Notes: a model not told the origin generated them from the letters alone. A DNA stretch of 64,000 nucleotides from Halorubellus salinus (GCF_020567525.1 NZ_JAJCVI010000004.1:434001-498000), one strand, 5' to 3'; shown: positions 52,136 through 61,923, counted from the stretch's first letter. A program made the numbers and translations.

Positions 52136-53059
52136 CTAGACGAGCACGCGCTCGAGAGTGACGACCTCGCCGCTTTCTGCACCTGGGTCGCCGGTGAGGC
52201 GGCCGAGGGCGACGACGGCGTCGTTCGGCGTGTAGGCGGCGACGATGCCGTCGACGGTCTCGGGGTCGGGCGCGTCGATGACGCCGGGTGCGTAGATGGG
52301 GGCGCCGTCGGCGACGGATTCGGCGGCGCTCGGCGCGATGGTCACCTTCGGGAGGTGGGAGAGCGCGCGTTCGGCGGGCTGGAGGACGTCACGGAGCGCC
52401 TCGGGGTCGTCGTGGTCGAGCCAGTCGTGGATGGCGTCGACGAGGTCGTGGAGCGTGACGAGCGTGGTGTCGTCGAACGGCGTGGTCGCGGTCCGCCGGA
52501 GGTGCCCCATGTGTGCGCCGGTGCCGGCGGCGAGCCCGATATCGTGACAGAGCTTCCGGATGTACGTCCCGGGCTCGCAGCGGATGCGGAGGAGTGCGCG
52601 ACGCTGCTCGACCTCGAGGACGTCCAGGTCGAATATCTCGCGCGTACGGAGTCGCCGCGAGACCGCGGACTTCCGCGGGGGCTTCTGGTAAATGTCGCCT
52701 TCGAACTCCGCGACGACGGCTTCCAGGTCGCTCGGGGCGTCGGCGTGCAGTTCGAGGACGCTCACGTACTCCTTTTCGCCTTCGCCGAACGCTTGCGCGA
52801 CGCGGGTCGCGTCGCCGGTGAGTATCGGGAGACACCCCGTGACCTTCGGGTCGAGCGTCCCGGCGTGTGCTGCGCCGTCGACCGAGAGGTCCTCGCGAGC
52901 ACGCCCCGCTGCCTGTGCGTCCGCGAGCGCGTCGCTCGCCGCGTCGCGCACCCACGCCGCGACCTGGTGTGCGCTCGGCCCCGGCGGCTTGTCGAGGTTG
53001 ACGACGCCGAACGCGAGGAGTTCGGCGGGCGTCCGGTCGGCGGGCGCGGACCGGAGCAT
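52136..53059 (-). CDS. cbf5: tRNA/rRNA pseudouridine synthase Cbf5
   Basis: 307 residues. The catalytic AHAGTLDPKVTGCLPI loop carries the essential Asp; KEYVSVLELHADAPSDLEAV and KPPRKSAVSRRLRTREIFDL are TruB/Cbf5 segments. A PUA-like C-terminal domain ends in ALGRLTGDPGAESGEVVTLE. Catalytic subunit of the box H/ACA ribonucleoprotein and of tRNA Psi55 formation in archaea. Start overlaps the cmk stop by one base. Confidence 0.95.
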   Translation of the reverse strand: MLRSAPADRTPAELLAFGVVNLDKPPGPSAHQVAAWVRDAASDALADAQAAGRAREDLSVDGAAHAGTLDPKVTGCLPILTGDATRVAQAFGEGEKEYVSVLELHADAPSDLEAVVAEFEGDIYQKPPRKSAVSRRLRTREIFDLDVLEVEQRRALLRIRCEPGTYIRKLCHDIGLAAGTGAHMGHLRRTATTPFDDTTLVTLHDLVDAIHDWLDHDDPEALRDVLQPAERALSHLPKVTIAPSAAESVADGAPIYAPGVIDAPDPETVDGIVAAYTPNDAVVALGRLTGDPGAESGEVVTLERVLV

Positions 53060-53646
53060 CAGTGGTCGACGGCGAGGTCGACCGTGAGGTCGACGGGTTC
53101 CATGCCCTCGTCCGTCGCCGAGTCGTACGCTTCGACGGCGTCCACGAGGAGGTCGACCATCGCGTCCTCGCCCCAGCGCGCGGTGTTCATCGACAGGTCG
53201 TAGATGGAGCGGTCCTCGATGTCGATGCCGTAGTATTCCATGTAGCGTTTCGCTTCGCTGGATTCGCGCGCGGCGGTCTCCTCGGCGGCGGCCTCGGGGT
53301 CCTTCCCCTCGCGGTCGGCGATACGGGCACCGCGCACGGAGACTGGTGCGTCCAGCCAGAACCGGAAGTCCGCGTGGTCGCCGGCGAGCCAGCCCGCGAG
53401 CCGGGATTCCAGCACCACGTCCTCGCGTTCCCGAGCGATCTCCTGGAGGCGCGCGTCGAGGTCGCGGTCGATCTGGTCGTCCTCTTCGGCGAGCTTGTTG
53501 AACTCGAGTGGCGTGTAGCCGCGTTCGTCGGCGAGCTCTCGGAAGATGTCGCCACCGGAGATGTGCTCCAGATCGAACGCGTCGGCCAGCGCCGGTGCGG
53601 CAGTACTCTTGCCGCTACCCGGTGGGCCGGAGACGGTCAACAACAT
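53059..53646 (-). CDS. cmk: (d)CMP kinase, archaeal type
   Basis: 195 residues. P-loop GPPGSGKST at residues 7-15, [20 protein letters not shown], and a LID-like [20 protein letters not shown]. Phosphorylates CMP and dCMP. CTTTTACCG at 53671-53679 is the likely TATA box. Precedes cbf5 with a one-base overlap, an arrangement common in archaea, so the two are one operon. Confidence 0.92.
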   Translation of the reverse strand: MLLTVSGPPGSGKSTAAPALADAFDLEHISGGDIFRELADERGYTPLEFNKLAEEDDQIDRDLDARLQEIAREREDVVLESRLAGWLAGDHADFRFWLDAPVSVRGARIADREGKDPEAAAEETAARESSEAKRYMEYYGIDIEDRSIYDLSMNTARWGEDAMVDLLVDAVEAYDSATDEGMEPVDLTVDLAVDH

Positions 53647-53754
53647 ACACTCTCTCGGACCGTCGCGGTAAAAGGAATTGTGACTTCGCGCGACGTTCGG
53701 GCGACCGACGACGCTAGGAGGAACGACGGCGATTGGGAACCGTCGACCGCGCGT

Positions 53755-54681
53755 TCAGGACGGCGTGGGGGTGTCGAGGTCGAGCGCCTTCCGCATCACC
53801 TGCGTGAACCCCATCGAGCACAGGAAGTAGAACGCAATCCAGGCGGGGAGCGGGCCGATGCTCCCGTTCTTCCACGTCACTTCCCCGGCGAACGGCATCA
53901 CGACGGTCTGCTCGAGGCCCTGGAGGTGGCCGGCGCCGCCGCGCGTGCCGATCATCCAGTACATCCAGAGGAACGCGGGGATGGTGAGGAGCGTGATCCA
54001 CGCCATCGGGCGGAAGTTCTCCTTCATCATGTTCATCTGGTCGCCCATCGCGTCCATGCGTTCCTCCTGGATGCGGTCGACGGCGGCGTCGTCACCGCGC
54101 TCTTTCGCCTCCTTCTCGCGTTCCTGGAGCGCCTGGAACTTCTCCTGGTACGCCGCGACCTTGTCCTGGTCGACCATGTTCGCTTGCAGGAGCGACGAGT
54201 ACAGCCCCGTCACGAGCGAGATCGCGAGGATGACCGCGTAGAACGGGAGCGCGGCGTCCAGTGGCCCGAGGACGACGTCGACGATGCCGCCGACGACCTG
54301 CCGGATCGGGTCGAAGTAGTAGCCGGCCATGAGCAGGAGCGTCCCGACGCCCGCGAGCTTGTCGCGGGTCTTCCAGCTCGACCCGGAGTCCTCGACCTCG
54401 GGGATGTCCTCTATCTCGTAGTCGTCGTCGCCGTCGACGTTCCCGTCGAGGACGTCCGCGACGGCGTCCGCGTCGGCGAACTCGAAGCCGTCGTCGCCGT
54501 CGACGAGGATGTCCTTCTCGAGGAGGCGACCCCATTGGCCGGACGAGATGTCGTCCTTCACGTCCTTCCAGCGGACCACGCCGTCGTTCTCGTCGGCGAC
54601 TTCGCGAACGGTCTCGAGCGCTTCGCGCATCTCCGCGCTCTCGTTCGCGAGTGTCGCCGCTTTCTCAGCGGTTCGCGCCAT
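53755..54681 (-). CDS. DUF106 (EMC3/Oxa1-like) membrane protein
   Basis: 308 residues. An N-terminal cytoplasmic region of about 115 acidic residues precedes three core helices: LPFYAVILAISLVTGLYSSL, the coiled-coil with KVAAYQEKFQALQEREKEAK, and a C-terminal pair (AWITLLTIPAFLWMYWMIGT, LPAWIAFYFLCSMGFTQVMR). Matches archaeal DUF106, a YidC/Oxa1/EMC3 relative thought to insert membrane proteins. CTTTACCC at 54704-54712 is the likely TATA. Its usual position beside secY is lost here. Confidence 0.9.
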   Translation of the reverse strand: MARTAEKAATLANESAEMREALETVREVADENDGVVRWKDVKDDISSGQWGRLLEKDILVDGDDGFEFADADAVADVLDGNVDGDDDYEIEDIPEVEDSGSSWKTRDKLAGVGTLLLMAGYYFDPIRQVVGGIVDVVLGPLDAALPFYAVILAISLVTGLYSSLLQANMVDQDKVAAYQEKFQALQEREKEAKERGDDAAVDRIQEERMDAMGDQMNMMKENFRPMAWITLLTIPAFLWMYWMIGTRGGAGHLQGLEQTVVMPFAGEVTWKNGSIGPLPAWIAFYFLCSMGFTQVMRKALDLDTPTPS

Positions 54682-54790
54682 TTGCAGGCCCTAAGCGATG
54701 GCGGGTAAAGAAGCTTTTACTCTCCGTCGCGTCCGGTGCCAGACCGAACCCGACGGTGACGGGCGGTCTCGCGAGCCCCTGGATGGCCTC

Positions 54791-55438
54791 TCAGGCGTTG
54801 GTTTCGATGGCGGCTTCGACGTCCTCCCAGACGGCGTCGGGTGCGCGTTCGCCGTCGACGGCGACGAAGTCGTCGCGATCGCTGTAGTGGTCGATGACGG
54901 GCTGGGTGTTGTCGTCGAAGACGTCGAGGCGGTTCTCGACGGATTCGGGCTGGTCGTCCTCGCGCTGGACGAGGTCGCCGCCGCAGTCGTCGCAGACGCC
55001 CTCGGTCTCGGGCTGGTCGAACTCGACGTGGTAGTTCGTCCCGCAGTCGTCGCAGACGCGTCGGCCGGTGAGGCGGTCGACGAGTTCGCCGCGGGAGACG
55101 TCGAGGTGCAGGATGACGTCGAGGTCGGTCATGTCCTCTAGCTCTTCGGCCTGTTCGAGGTTCCGCGGGTAGCCGTCGAGGACGTAGCCGTCCGCGGTCG
55201 AGAGCGCTTCCTCGACGATGGCGTTGACGACGGCGTCGGGGACGAGGTCGCCGGCTTCCATGTACGCGCGGGGCGTGTCGTACTCGGTGTCCATGTCGCT
55301 GATGTCCATGTCCTTGTTCGCGCGGAGCGCGTCGCCGGTGGTGACGTGCTCGACGCCGAACGCGTCGGCGATGCGTGCGGACTGCGTGCCTTTGCCTGCG
55401 CCCGGTGCGCCGAGGATGAGTACGTGCGGTTTGCTCAT
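54791..55438 (-). CDS. adk: Adenylate kinase
   Basis: 215 residues. P-loop [10 protein letters not shown] at 10-19, [36 protein letters not shown], and a zinc-type LID with [10 protein letters not shown] and CDDCGGD. Interconverts AMP, ADP and ATP. CATTTAACC at about 55463-55472 fits a leaderless start. Nearby DUF106, cmk and cbf5 follow on the same strand. Confidence 0.96.
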   Translation of the reverse strand: MSKPHVLILGAPGAGKGTQSARIADAFGVEHVTTGDALRANKDMDISDMDTEYDTPRAYMEAGDLVPDAVVNAIVEEALSTADGYVLDGYPRNLEQAEELEDMTDLDVILHLDVSRGELVDRLTGRRVCDDCGTNYHVEFDQPETEGVCDDCGGDLVQREDDQPESVENRLDVFDDNTQPVIDHYSDRDDFVAVDGERAPDAVWEDVEAAIETNA

Positions 55439-55602
55439 ACACGGGTGGTCACGGGCCGGGGTTAAATGGTTGTAGAAACGCGCTCGATGTTACCGCGAGT
55501 GGCCGCGGTCGGTGTCACCGCGAACGCGGTCGACCGGCTCGCGACTGGCTGGTGGTTGCGTCGAGCGAACGGTACTTGTGACCGGCGTGCGACGCGTGGC
55601 GT

Positions 55603-57153
55603 ATGGACGTTTCACTCGTCGTGCTCGACGGCTGGGGATTGAACGACGACCCGGGTGAGCACCGGGATGCGGTGGCGGCGGCGCATACGCCGGTGTTCGA
55701 CCGGTTGAGTCGACAGGGGGCGCGCGGTCGGTTGTCGGTGTCGGGGCGTCGCGTCGGCCTCCCGGACGGCCAGATGGGGAACTCGGAGGTCGGGCATCTG
55801 AACATCGGCGCGGGACGCGTGGTCCGCCAGGAGTACACGCGCATCAGTGACGCCATCGAGGACGGGTCGTTCTTCGAGAACGACGGGTTGGCGTCGGCGT
55901 TCGAGTACGCCGCGGACACGGGTGGGCGCGTGCACTTCGTCGGCCTCGTGAGCGACGGTGGCGTGCACTCGAGTCAGGCGCACCTGCACGCGCTCGTCGA
56001 GATGGCGGCCGACCGCGGCGTGGACGCGGTGACGCACGCGTTCACGGACGGCCGCGACACCGCGCCCGAGTCGGGCGCGGGCTACCTCGCGGACCTCGAA
56101 GCGGTCGTGGACGACCACGGGACGGGCGACGTGGCGTCGGTGACGGGGCGATACTACGGGATGGACCGCGACCGGAACTGGGAGCGCACGCTGGCGGCGT
56201 ACGACGCCATCGTCGACCGGGACGCCGAGCATCACGCCGAGTCGGCGGTCGAGGCGGTGGACGCGAGCTACGAGCGCGGTGACACGGACGAGTTCGTGGA
56301 GCCGACGACGGTCGGCGACCACGATGGACTGGAGTCGGGCGACGCGGTCGTGTTCTTCAATTTCCGCGCGGACCGCGCCCGACAGCTCACGCGGCTGCTC
56401 GCGAACGACCCGCCCGCGGACGACTCCGTCGCGGAGTCAGGCGTCGAGTGGCCCGAGGCACCGAAGCTCCGGCTGGTGACGATGACGGAGTACGACGAGG
56501 AGTTCGACGTGCCGGTCGCGTACCCGCCGACGTACCCCGAGGACGTCCTCGGGGAGGTGCTCGCGGACGCCGGGAAGACCCAGTTGCGGATGGCGGAGTC
56601 CGAGAAGTACGCGCACGTCACGTACTTCCTGAACGGCGGTCGCGAGGGCGCGTTCGACGGCGAGAGCCGGGAGATAATCGAGAGCCCGGACGTCCCGACG
56701 TACGACGAGACGCCCGCGATGAGCGCCGAACCGCTCACGGACGCGGCCATCGCGCGCATCGAGCGCGACGACCCGGACGTCCTCGTCCTGAACTACGCGA
56801 ACCCCGACATGGTCGGACACACGGGCGACTACCGCGCGGCCGTGGAGGCCGTGGAGGCCGTCGACACCCAGCTCGGTCGGCTCGCGGAAGCCGTCCAGGC
56901 CGCGGGCGGTGACCTCGTCGTGACCGCCGACCACGGGAACGCCGACGACATGGGGACCCCCGAGGACCCGCATACGGCGCACACGTACAACGACGTCCCG
57001 TTCGTGTACGTCGACGCGGACGGCACCGACGGCGGCGTTCGCGTCCGCGAGGACGGGTCGCTGTGCGACGTCGCGCCGACGCTCCTGCACCTCGCGGACG
57101 TCCCGAAACCGGACGCGATGACCGGCGAATCGCTGCTCGTCGTCGACGACTGA
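55603..57153 (+). CDS. gpmI: 2,3-bisphosphoglycerate-independent phosphoglycerate mutase
   Basis: 516 residues, standard for the bacterial-type iPGM. Metal and Ser sites are clear: VVLDGWGLNDDPGEHRDAVA, catalytic Ser61 in GQMGNSEVGHLNIGAGRVV, HTGDYRAAVEAVEAVDTQLG and TADHGNADDMGTPEDPHTAH. Interconverts 3- and 2-phosphoglycerate in glycolysis and gluconeogenesis. Haloarchaea use this form instead of the archaeal apgM in many species. A CGGTACTTG tract lies about 27 nt upstream. Confidence 0.95.
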   Translation: MDVSLVVLDGWGLNDDPGEHRDAVAAAHTPVFDRLSRQGARGRLSVSGRRVGLPDGQMGNSEVGHLNIGAGRVVRQEYTRISDAIEDGSFFENDGLASAFEYAADTGGRVHFVGLVSDGGVHSSQAHLHALVEMAADRGVDAVTHAFTDGRDTAPESGAGYLADLEAVVDDHGTGDVASVTGRYYGMDRDRNWERTLAAYDAIVDRDAEHHAESAVEAVDASYERGDTDEFVEPTTVGDHDGLESGDAVVFFNFRADRARQLTRLLANDPPADDSVAESGVEWPEAPKLRLVTMTEYDEEFDVPVAYPPTYPEDVLGEVLADAGKTQLRMAESEKYAHVTYFLNGGREGAFDGESREIIESPDVPTYDETPAMSAEPLTDAAIARIERDDPDVLVLNYANPDMVGHTGDYRAAVEAVEAVDTQLGRLAEAVQAAGGDLVVTADHGNADDMGTPEDPHTAHTYNDVPFVYVDADGTDGGVRVREDGSLCDVAPTLLHLADVPKPDAMTGESLLVVDD

Positions 57154-57285
57154 CCGCGAGCCACGAGGGCTGACCGCGACACGCGACCGAGTGCACCTCG
57201 CGACCACTGCCGAACGCGTGTGGCGTGATACCGCGAATCACGCCGCAGTGCGGGAGTTTATTTGATTCCTGTTGCTAGAGGACGT

Positions 57286-57909
57286 GTGCAGAGTCCGTTC
57301 GACGTGCTGGGGGTCGACCGGGACGCTGGCGAGGACGAGATCCGTCGCGCCTACCGTCAGCGCGCCAAGGAGACCCATCCCGATCAGGGCGGGACGCGCC
57401 GCCAGTTCCGGCTCGTGAAGGCCGCCTACGAGGAGCTATCCGCCGGCGGTGGCCGCGACTGGGACGAGGTCGCGACCGACGAGGAGGGCGAGACCCTCGC
57501 CCGGACCGAGTCCGTCGTCGAGTACCTCGACTACGACGCCATCGTCGAGCAAGGGTGGAGTCTCGACGACGACGACCTCTTCGAGAAGGCCAACCGCGTG
57601 CGGTTCGACGACGCCACGCACGGGACGTTCGTCGTCGAGGGCGACGACAGCGTGCTCGAAGCCGCCGAGGCTGCCGGGTTCGACTGGCCGTTCTCGTGTC
57701 GCGGTGGTGCGTGCGCGAACTGCGCCGTCGCGGTCGTCTCCGGCGAGATGGACGTCTTCCACGACCACGTCCTCCCCGAGCAGCTCACGGACCGCGGCAT
57801 CCTGCTCTCGTGTATCGGGACGCCCGCGACGAGCGACATGCAGGTCGTGTTCAACGTCAAGGACCTCCCGGAGCTCGAGGAGCACCTGCTGCCGCCACGA
57901 CCGAGCTGA
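57286..57909 (+). CDS. 2Fe-2S ferredoxin with N-terminal J-domain
   Basis: 207 residues from GTG 57286. Residues 1-55 are a DnaJ-type J-domain (PFDVLGVDRDAGEDEIRRAY, with the THPDQGG loop holding the HPD triad). After a linker, 110-207 is a plant-type ferredoxin: CRGGACANCAVAVVSGEMDV near 139 and LLSCIGTPATSDMQVV near 176 carry the four cluster Cys. Probable electron carrier; a J-domain fused to ferredoxin is a haloarchaeal peculiarity. GTTTATTTG about 27 nt upstream supports the GTG start. Confidence 0.88.
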   Translation: MQSPFDVLGVDRDAGEDEIRRAYRQRAKETHPDQGGTRRQFRLVKAAYEELSAGGGRDWDEVATDEEGETLARTESVVEYLDYDAIVEQGWSLDDDDLFEKANRVRFDDATHGTFVVEGDDSVLEAAEAAGFDWPFSCRGGACANCAVAVVSGEMDVFHDHVLPEQLTDRGILLSCIGTPATSDMQVVFNVKDLPELEEHLLPPRPS

Positions 57910-58000
57910 CCGACCCCGGGAAGGACGGACGGTGCGTTCGTGTTCGCGTTTCGTTTCTGACACCGGAAAGCCGAATACGTCGGCGACAGAACGTCCGGTC

Positions 58001-58795
58001 GTGTCTCAAGACTGGGCCAGCGCCGAGGGCGAGGACTGGTCGCTGACGACGCAGAACGGTAGTCTCGACCGCGAGCGCGTCGTCGCGGTCGCGTCGTCGG
58101 TCATCGAGCGATGGGAGCGCAGCCGTCACCTCGAGGTCGTCCGCGGGCGCGTCAGGAACCTCTTCGCCGCGTTCGCGCTCGTCGCCGTGGCGACGTGGCT
58201 GTTCGAGCCGCGCGGGCTCAGCGGGTTCGTCTTCCAGATGTGGTGGCTCGCGAGCCTCCCGCTCGCCGGCGTCACCGGCACCGTCTACGTGACGCTCCGG
58301 AACCCGAACCGGGTACGAGAGATCTGGTGGGACGACGGCGCGCTCGTCACGCTCGGACTCGTCGTCGTCGCCGTCCTCGCGAAGGCCGCGACGAGCGGCC
58401 CCGTGGCCCGGGTCGCGTGGCAGTTCCTGTTCGCGGAGGACTCGCCGACGAGCGTCGACTACGGGTACGACGCCGTCGGCGACGGTATCGACGGGAGCCG
58501 GGTCGCCGAGATACGCGAGTACGTCAACTGGGCGATACTCGGGTCGGTGGGTATCGTCCTCTTCGACTTCCTCGGCCGCGTGCTCTCCCGGGGCGGCCTC
58601 GACGCGGTCCTCGACCTCCTCGCCGGCGGCACCGGTACCGGTGGTGGGACTGGCGGCGGTGGTGGCGGCGTCCCGAGCCTGCCGGCGCTCCCGGCCGTCC
58701 CGACGGACCCGCTCTCGGTCGTCGGTCTCCTCGTCGCCGCCCTCGTCGTCGGTGCCGTCGTCGGCGTCGTCGTCGCCCTCCGGCGCGAACTGTAA
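58001..58795 (+). CDS. Membrane protein of unknown function
   Basis: 264 residues from GTG 58001 (VSQDWASAEGEDWSLTTQNG). About five membrane helices near 45-65, 70-90, 110-130, 165-190 and 238-262, with a Gly-rich linker (GGTGTGGGTGGGGGGVP) before the last. No family recognised. A CGAATACG tract about 27 nt upstream may be the TATA box. Contains no enzymatic motif. Confidence 0.65.
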   Translation: MSQDWASAEGEDWSLTTQNGSLDRERVVAVASSVIERWERSRHLEVVRGRVRNLFAAFALVAVATWLFEPRGLSGFVFQMWWLASLPLAGVTGTVYVTLRNPNRVREIWWDDGALVTLGLVVVAVLAKAATSGPVARVAWQFLFAEDSPTSVDYGYDAVGDGIDGSRVAEIREYVNWAILGSVGIVLFDFLGRVLSRGGLDAVLDLLAGGTGTGGGTGGGGGGVPSLPALPAVPTDPLSVVGLLVAALVVGAVVGVVVALRREL

Positions 58796-58938
58796 TCCCC
58801 GGGACTCGAAGCGTCCGGTCTCGTCGACGCCGGGCGGGCCGCCTCGACCTCGAGCGGCCGCCGTCCACGGGTCCCGGGTCGTGCACGCGAGGGCTTAAGC
58901 GACCGTCGAGCGAACCTTCCGTCGACCACCCGAGCCCC

Positions 58939-59382
58939 ATGGATATCTCCTGTTTCGACACCACCGTCCGGATCGACGACGCGTTCGTCGACGCCGCGCC
59001 CGACGCCGTCCGCCGGGAACTCCGCGAGTACGAACGCGGCGAGCGCCGTACGTTCGACGTCGCCGTCGCCTACCCAGACGACTTCACGGGCGACGTGATG
59101 CGCGCGATGACCGCGATCCCCTACGGTGAGACGCGAACGTACGGCGCCCTCGCTCGCGACCTCGACACGAGCGCGGTCGCCGTCGGCGGCGCCTGCGCGC
59201 GCAACCCCGTCCCCGTCGTCGTCCCCTGCCATCGCGTCGTCGCGAGCGACGGCGGCCTCCGCGGGTACTCCGGCGGCGACGGCGTCGCCACGAAACGCCG
59301 GCTCCTCGAACACGAAGTGAGGAACGCGGAGACGAGCGACGCCGACGGCACCCGACAGTCGACGCTCCCCGGGCAGGACTGA
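58939..59382 (+). CDS. ogt: Methylated-DNA-protein cysteine methyltransferase (Ogt/MGMT-like)
   Basis: 147 residues. AMTAIPYGETRTYGALARDL and the active-site PCHRVVASDGGLRGYSGG with Cys97 in VVPCHRV. Removes alkyl groups from O6-alkylguanine in DNA, a single-turnover repair reaction. The N-terminal domain is short, about 45 residues, so it is near the minimal size for the family. Separated from nadC by about 75 bases. Confidence 0.9.
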   Translation: MDISCFDTTVRIDDAFVDAAPDAVRRELREYERGERRTFDVAVAYPDDFTGDVMRAMTAIPYGETRTYGALARDLDTSAVAVGGACARNPVPVVVPCHRVVASDGGLRGYSGGDGVATKRRLLEHEVRNAETSDADGTRQSTLPGQD

Positions 59383-59422
59383 CGGAACGACACCCACCGG
59401 AGACGCCGACTCGCGAACACCT

Positions 59423-59482
59423 TCAGTCGGCGGTGCGGAACGAGTAGCGGAGTGCGTTCAGTCGGCGGTGCGGAACGAGTAG
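59423..59482. repeat. Duplicated 3' tail of nadC (35-bp period)
   Basis: The 25-bp tract TCAGTCGGCGGTGCGGAACG plus AGTAG occurs at 59423-59447 and again at 59458-59482, the latter containing the nadC stop. The linking 10-11 bases (GGAGTGCGTT) also occur inside nadC at about 59496-59506. The duplicate is thus the end of nadC, with a 13-base internal deletion. Confidence 0.75.
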
Positions 59483-60288
59483 TCGAGGCTGGACGCGGAG
59501 TGCGTTAGGCTCCCCATGGAGATGACGTCGACGCCGGCGTCGGCGTACGCGGGGACGTCGCCGACGGTGATGCCGCCGGAGGCCTCGACGATGACCTCGC
59601 GGCCGGCGGCGACGGCGGCGTCCCGGACCGCGTCAGCGGTCGCCGCGGTCGCCTCGGGGGCCATGTTGTCGAGCAGGACGACGTCAGCGCCGGCGTCGAC
59701 CGCGCGCACGGCCTGCTCGCGGGTCTCGGCCTCCACCTCGACCTTCGTCGCGAACGACGTGCGCTCGCGGAAGTGCGCGACCGCGTCCTCGAGTCCCATC
59801 TCGGCGACGTGGTTGTCCTTCACCATCACCATGTGCGAGAGGTCGAGGCGGTGGGTGTCGCCGCCACCGGCGACGACCGCGCGCTTCTCGACCCCACGCA
59901 GTCCCGGGGTGGTCTTCCGGGTCGCCGCGACCGCGACGTCGTCGCCGAACTCGCGGGCGGCGTCGACCGCGCGCCGCGTCTTCGTCGCCACGCCGGAGGC
60001 GTGCCCCGCGAGGTTGACCGCGACGCGCTCGGCGCGCAACGTCGCGCGCGCCGCGCCCTCGGTCCGCAGCAGCACGTCGCCGTCCCCGACTGCAGTCCCG
60101 TCGGCGACGCGCTCGACGACGTCGACGTCGAGGTACGCGAACACCGCCTCGGCGGCCGCGAGCCCCGCCGCGACGCCAGAGTCCTTCGCGACGAGCCGTC
60201 CCGTCGTCTCGCCGGGGACGTCGTTCGTCACGTCGTGATGCCCGACGTCCTCGCGCAGCCAGCGCTCGACGTCCGCGTCCGTGATCAT
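59458..60288 (-). CDS. nadC: Nicotinate-nucleotide pyrophosphorylase (quinolinate phosphoribosyltransferase)
   Basis: 276 residues. Converts quinolinate and PRPP to nicotinate mononucleotide. RKTTPGLRGVEKRAVVAGGG, SHMVMVKDNHVAEMGL, VEVEAETREQAVRAVDAGAD and VIVEASGGITVGDVPAYADA are all standard. C-terminus ends SLDYSFRTAD. Its start is 34 nt after the nadB stop, so it is the third gene of nadABC. Confidence 0.96.
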   Translation of the reverse strand: MITDADVERWLREDVGHHDVTNDVPGETTGRLVAKDSGVAAGLAAAEAVFAYLDVDVVERVADGTAVGDGDVLLRTEGAARATLRAERVAVNLAGHASGVATKTRRAVDAAREFGDDVAVAATRKTTPGLRGVEKRAVVAGGGDTHRLDLSHMVMVKDNHVAEMGLEDAVAHFRERTSFATKVEVEAETREQAVRAVDAGADVVLLDNMAPEATAATADAVRDAAVAAGREVIVEASGGITVGDVPAYADAGVDVISMGSLTHSASSLDYSFRTAD

Positions 60289-60322
60289 CGTTGCCCCTCC
60301 CGTCGTGGTCGTCGCCCTCGCA

Positions 60323-61921
60323 TCATTCTGCCTCCGGCGTCGGCGCCTCGGTCGCGCGCTCGTCCGCGTCGACGACGTAGTGACAGCCGACGCTCTCTGG
60401 GTTCTCCGCCGCGGCCTTCGCGACCAGGAGCGCGACGACGCTCGCGTTCCGCAACTCGAACAGGTCTCGCGCCGTCCGCGTGCGGACGTACGCGTCCACC
60501 TCGCCTTTGAGTCGACGCAGCGCCGCCTGCGCGCGCCCCAGGTCGGTTGCGTTCCGCCGGAGCCCGACGTGCTCGCTCGTCACGCGCCGGAGCCGTCGGA
60601 ACTTGTCCGCGGCGAAGCGCTCGGGGAGCGCGGGGTCGCTGTTCCGGTACGACGGCGCCTCGACGACGAGCGTCTCGCTGTCCAGTGGCGTCCGGCCGAC
60701 GGCGTCCCGGCCAGCGCGCAGCCCCCAGACGAGGCCCTCCAGGAGGCTCGTGGACGCGAGCCGGTTCGCGCCGTGCACGCCGGTGCGCGCGCACTCACCG
60801 ACCGCGTACAGGCGGTCGAGGCTCGCGCGACCGTCGTGGTCGACGTCCACGCCACCACAGAGGAAGTGCTCGCACGGCGTCACGGGAATCCCGGACGTCC
60901 AGTCGACCTCGCGCTCCTCGCACTTCGCGGCGAGTCCGGGGAACGCCTCCGCGAACGGTTCGTCGAGCGGCGACACGTCCAGTCGGACCTCGCCGGTCGC
61001 CTCGCGCTCGGTCGCGACCGCTCGCGCGACGACGTCCCGCGGCGCGAGCTCCGCGTCCGCGTGATACTCGGGCATGAACCGCTCGCCGTCGCCGTTCACG
61101 AGGTGCGCGCCCTCCCCGCGGACCGCCTCCGAGAGGAGGAACGAGTCCTCGCCGTCGTAAGCGGTCGGGTGGAACTGCACGAACTCCATGTCCGCGACGT
61201 CGGCGCCCGCGAGCGCCGCCATCGCGATACCGTCACCCGTCGACCCCGCCGGGTTCGTCGACGTCTCGAAGCAGTCGCCGATACCGCCGGTCGCGAGCAC
61301 CGTCGCGTCCGCGTACACCGCCTCGCCCTCGGGCGCACGCGGCGCGACCCCGTCCTCGTCGAACGCCTCCTCGGGCGCGCTCGCTTGCCGGTCCAGGACC
61401 GCGCCGTGCACGCGCCCCTCGTCGGTCACGAGGTCCAGCGCCGCGGTGTCCTCCAGTATCTCGACGTTCTCCACGTCGGCGAGGTGCGAGAGGAACGGTC
61501 GGAGGACGTGCTGGCCGGTCGCCGCGTCCACGTGCAGGATGCGCTCCTCGCTGTGGGCGGCCTCGCGAGCGAAGTCCAGCCCGCTGCCGTCGGCGTCGGT
61601 ATCGAACGGGACGTTCAGCGTGTCGACGAGGACGTCCGTCACCGCCGCCGAGGCGTCTTCGACGAGCACGTCCACCGCCTCCGGGTCCGCGGTCCCCGCG
61701 CTCGCCTCGACGATGTCCGCCTTCAGCGACTCCGGGCGACCACGGGTCGTCGCGATGCCACCCTGCGCCCAGTCCGAGGACGCGTCCGCGGGCTTCTGCG
61801 CTTTCGTCACGAGCAGCACGTCCGCGTCGTCCCGCGCCGCCGCGAGCGCCGCCGCACACCCCGCGATACCGGAGCCGACGACGAGCACGTCCGCGACGCG
61901 CGGCGAGTTCGATTCCGTCAT
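60323..61921 (-). CDS. nadB: L-aspartate oxidase
   Basis: 532 residues. FAD-binding VLVVGSGIAGCAAALAAARD at the N-terminus, SDWAQGGIATTRGRPESLKA, and active-site segments GDCFETSTNPAGSTGDGIAM and VGECARTGVHGANRLASTSL. Oxidises aspartate to iminoaspartate, the substrate of NadA. Start at ATG 61921, 2 nt after the nadA stop, so translation is closely coupled. Confidence 0.96.
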   Translation of the reverse strand: MTESNSPRVADVLVVGSGIAGCAAALAAARDDADVLLVTKAQKPADASSDWAQGGIATTRGRPESLKADIVEASAGTADPEAVDVLVEDASAAVTDVLVDTLNVPFDTDADGSGLDFAREAAHSEERILHVDAATGQHVLRPFLSHLADVENVEILEDTAALDLVTDEGRVHGAVLDRQASAPEEAFDEDGVAPRAPEGEAVYADATVLATGGIGDCFETSTNPAGSTGDGIAMAALAGADVADMEFVQFHPTAYDGEDSFLLSEAVRGEGAHLVNGDGERFMPEYHADAELAPRDVVARAVATEREATGEVRLDVSPLDEPFAEAFPGLAAKCEEREVDWTSGIPVTPCEHFLCGGVDVDHDGRASLDRLYAVGECARTGVHGANRLASTSLLEGLVWGLRAGRDAVGRTPLDSETLVVEAPSYRNSDPALPERFAADKFRRLRRVTSEHVGLRRNATDLGRAQAALRRLKGEVDAYVRTRTARDLFELRNASVVALLVAKAAAENPESVGCHYVVDADERATEAPTPEAE

Positions 61922-61923
61922 CG

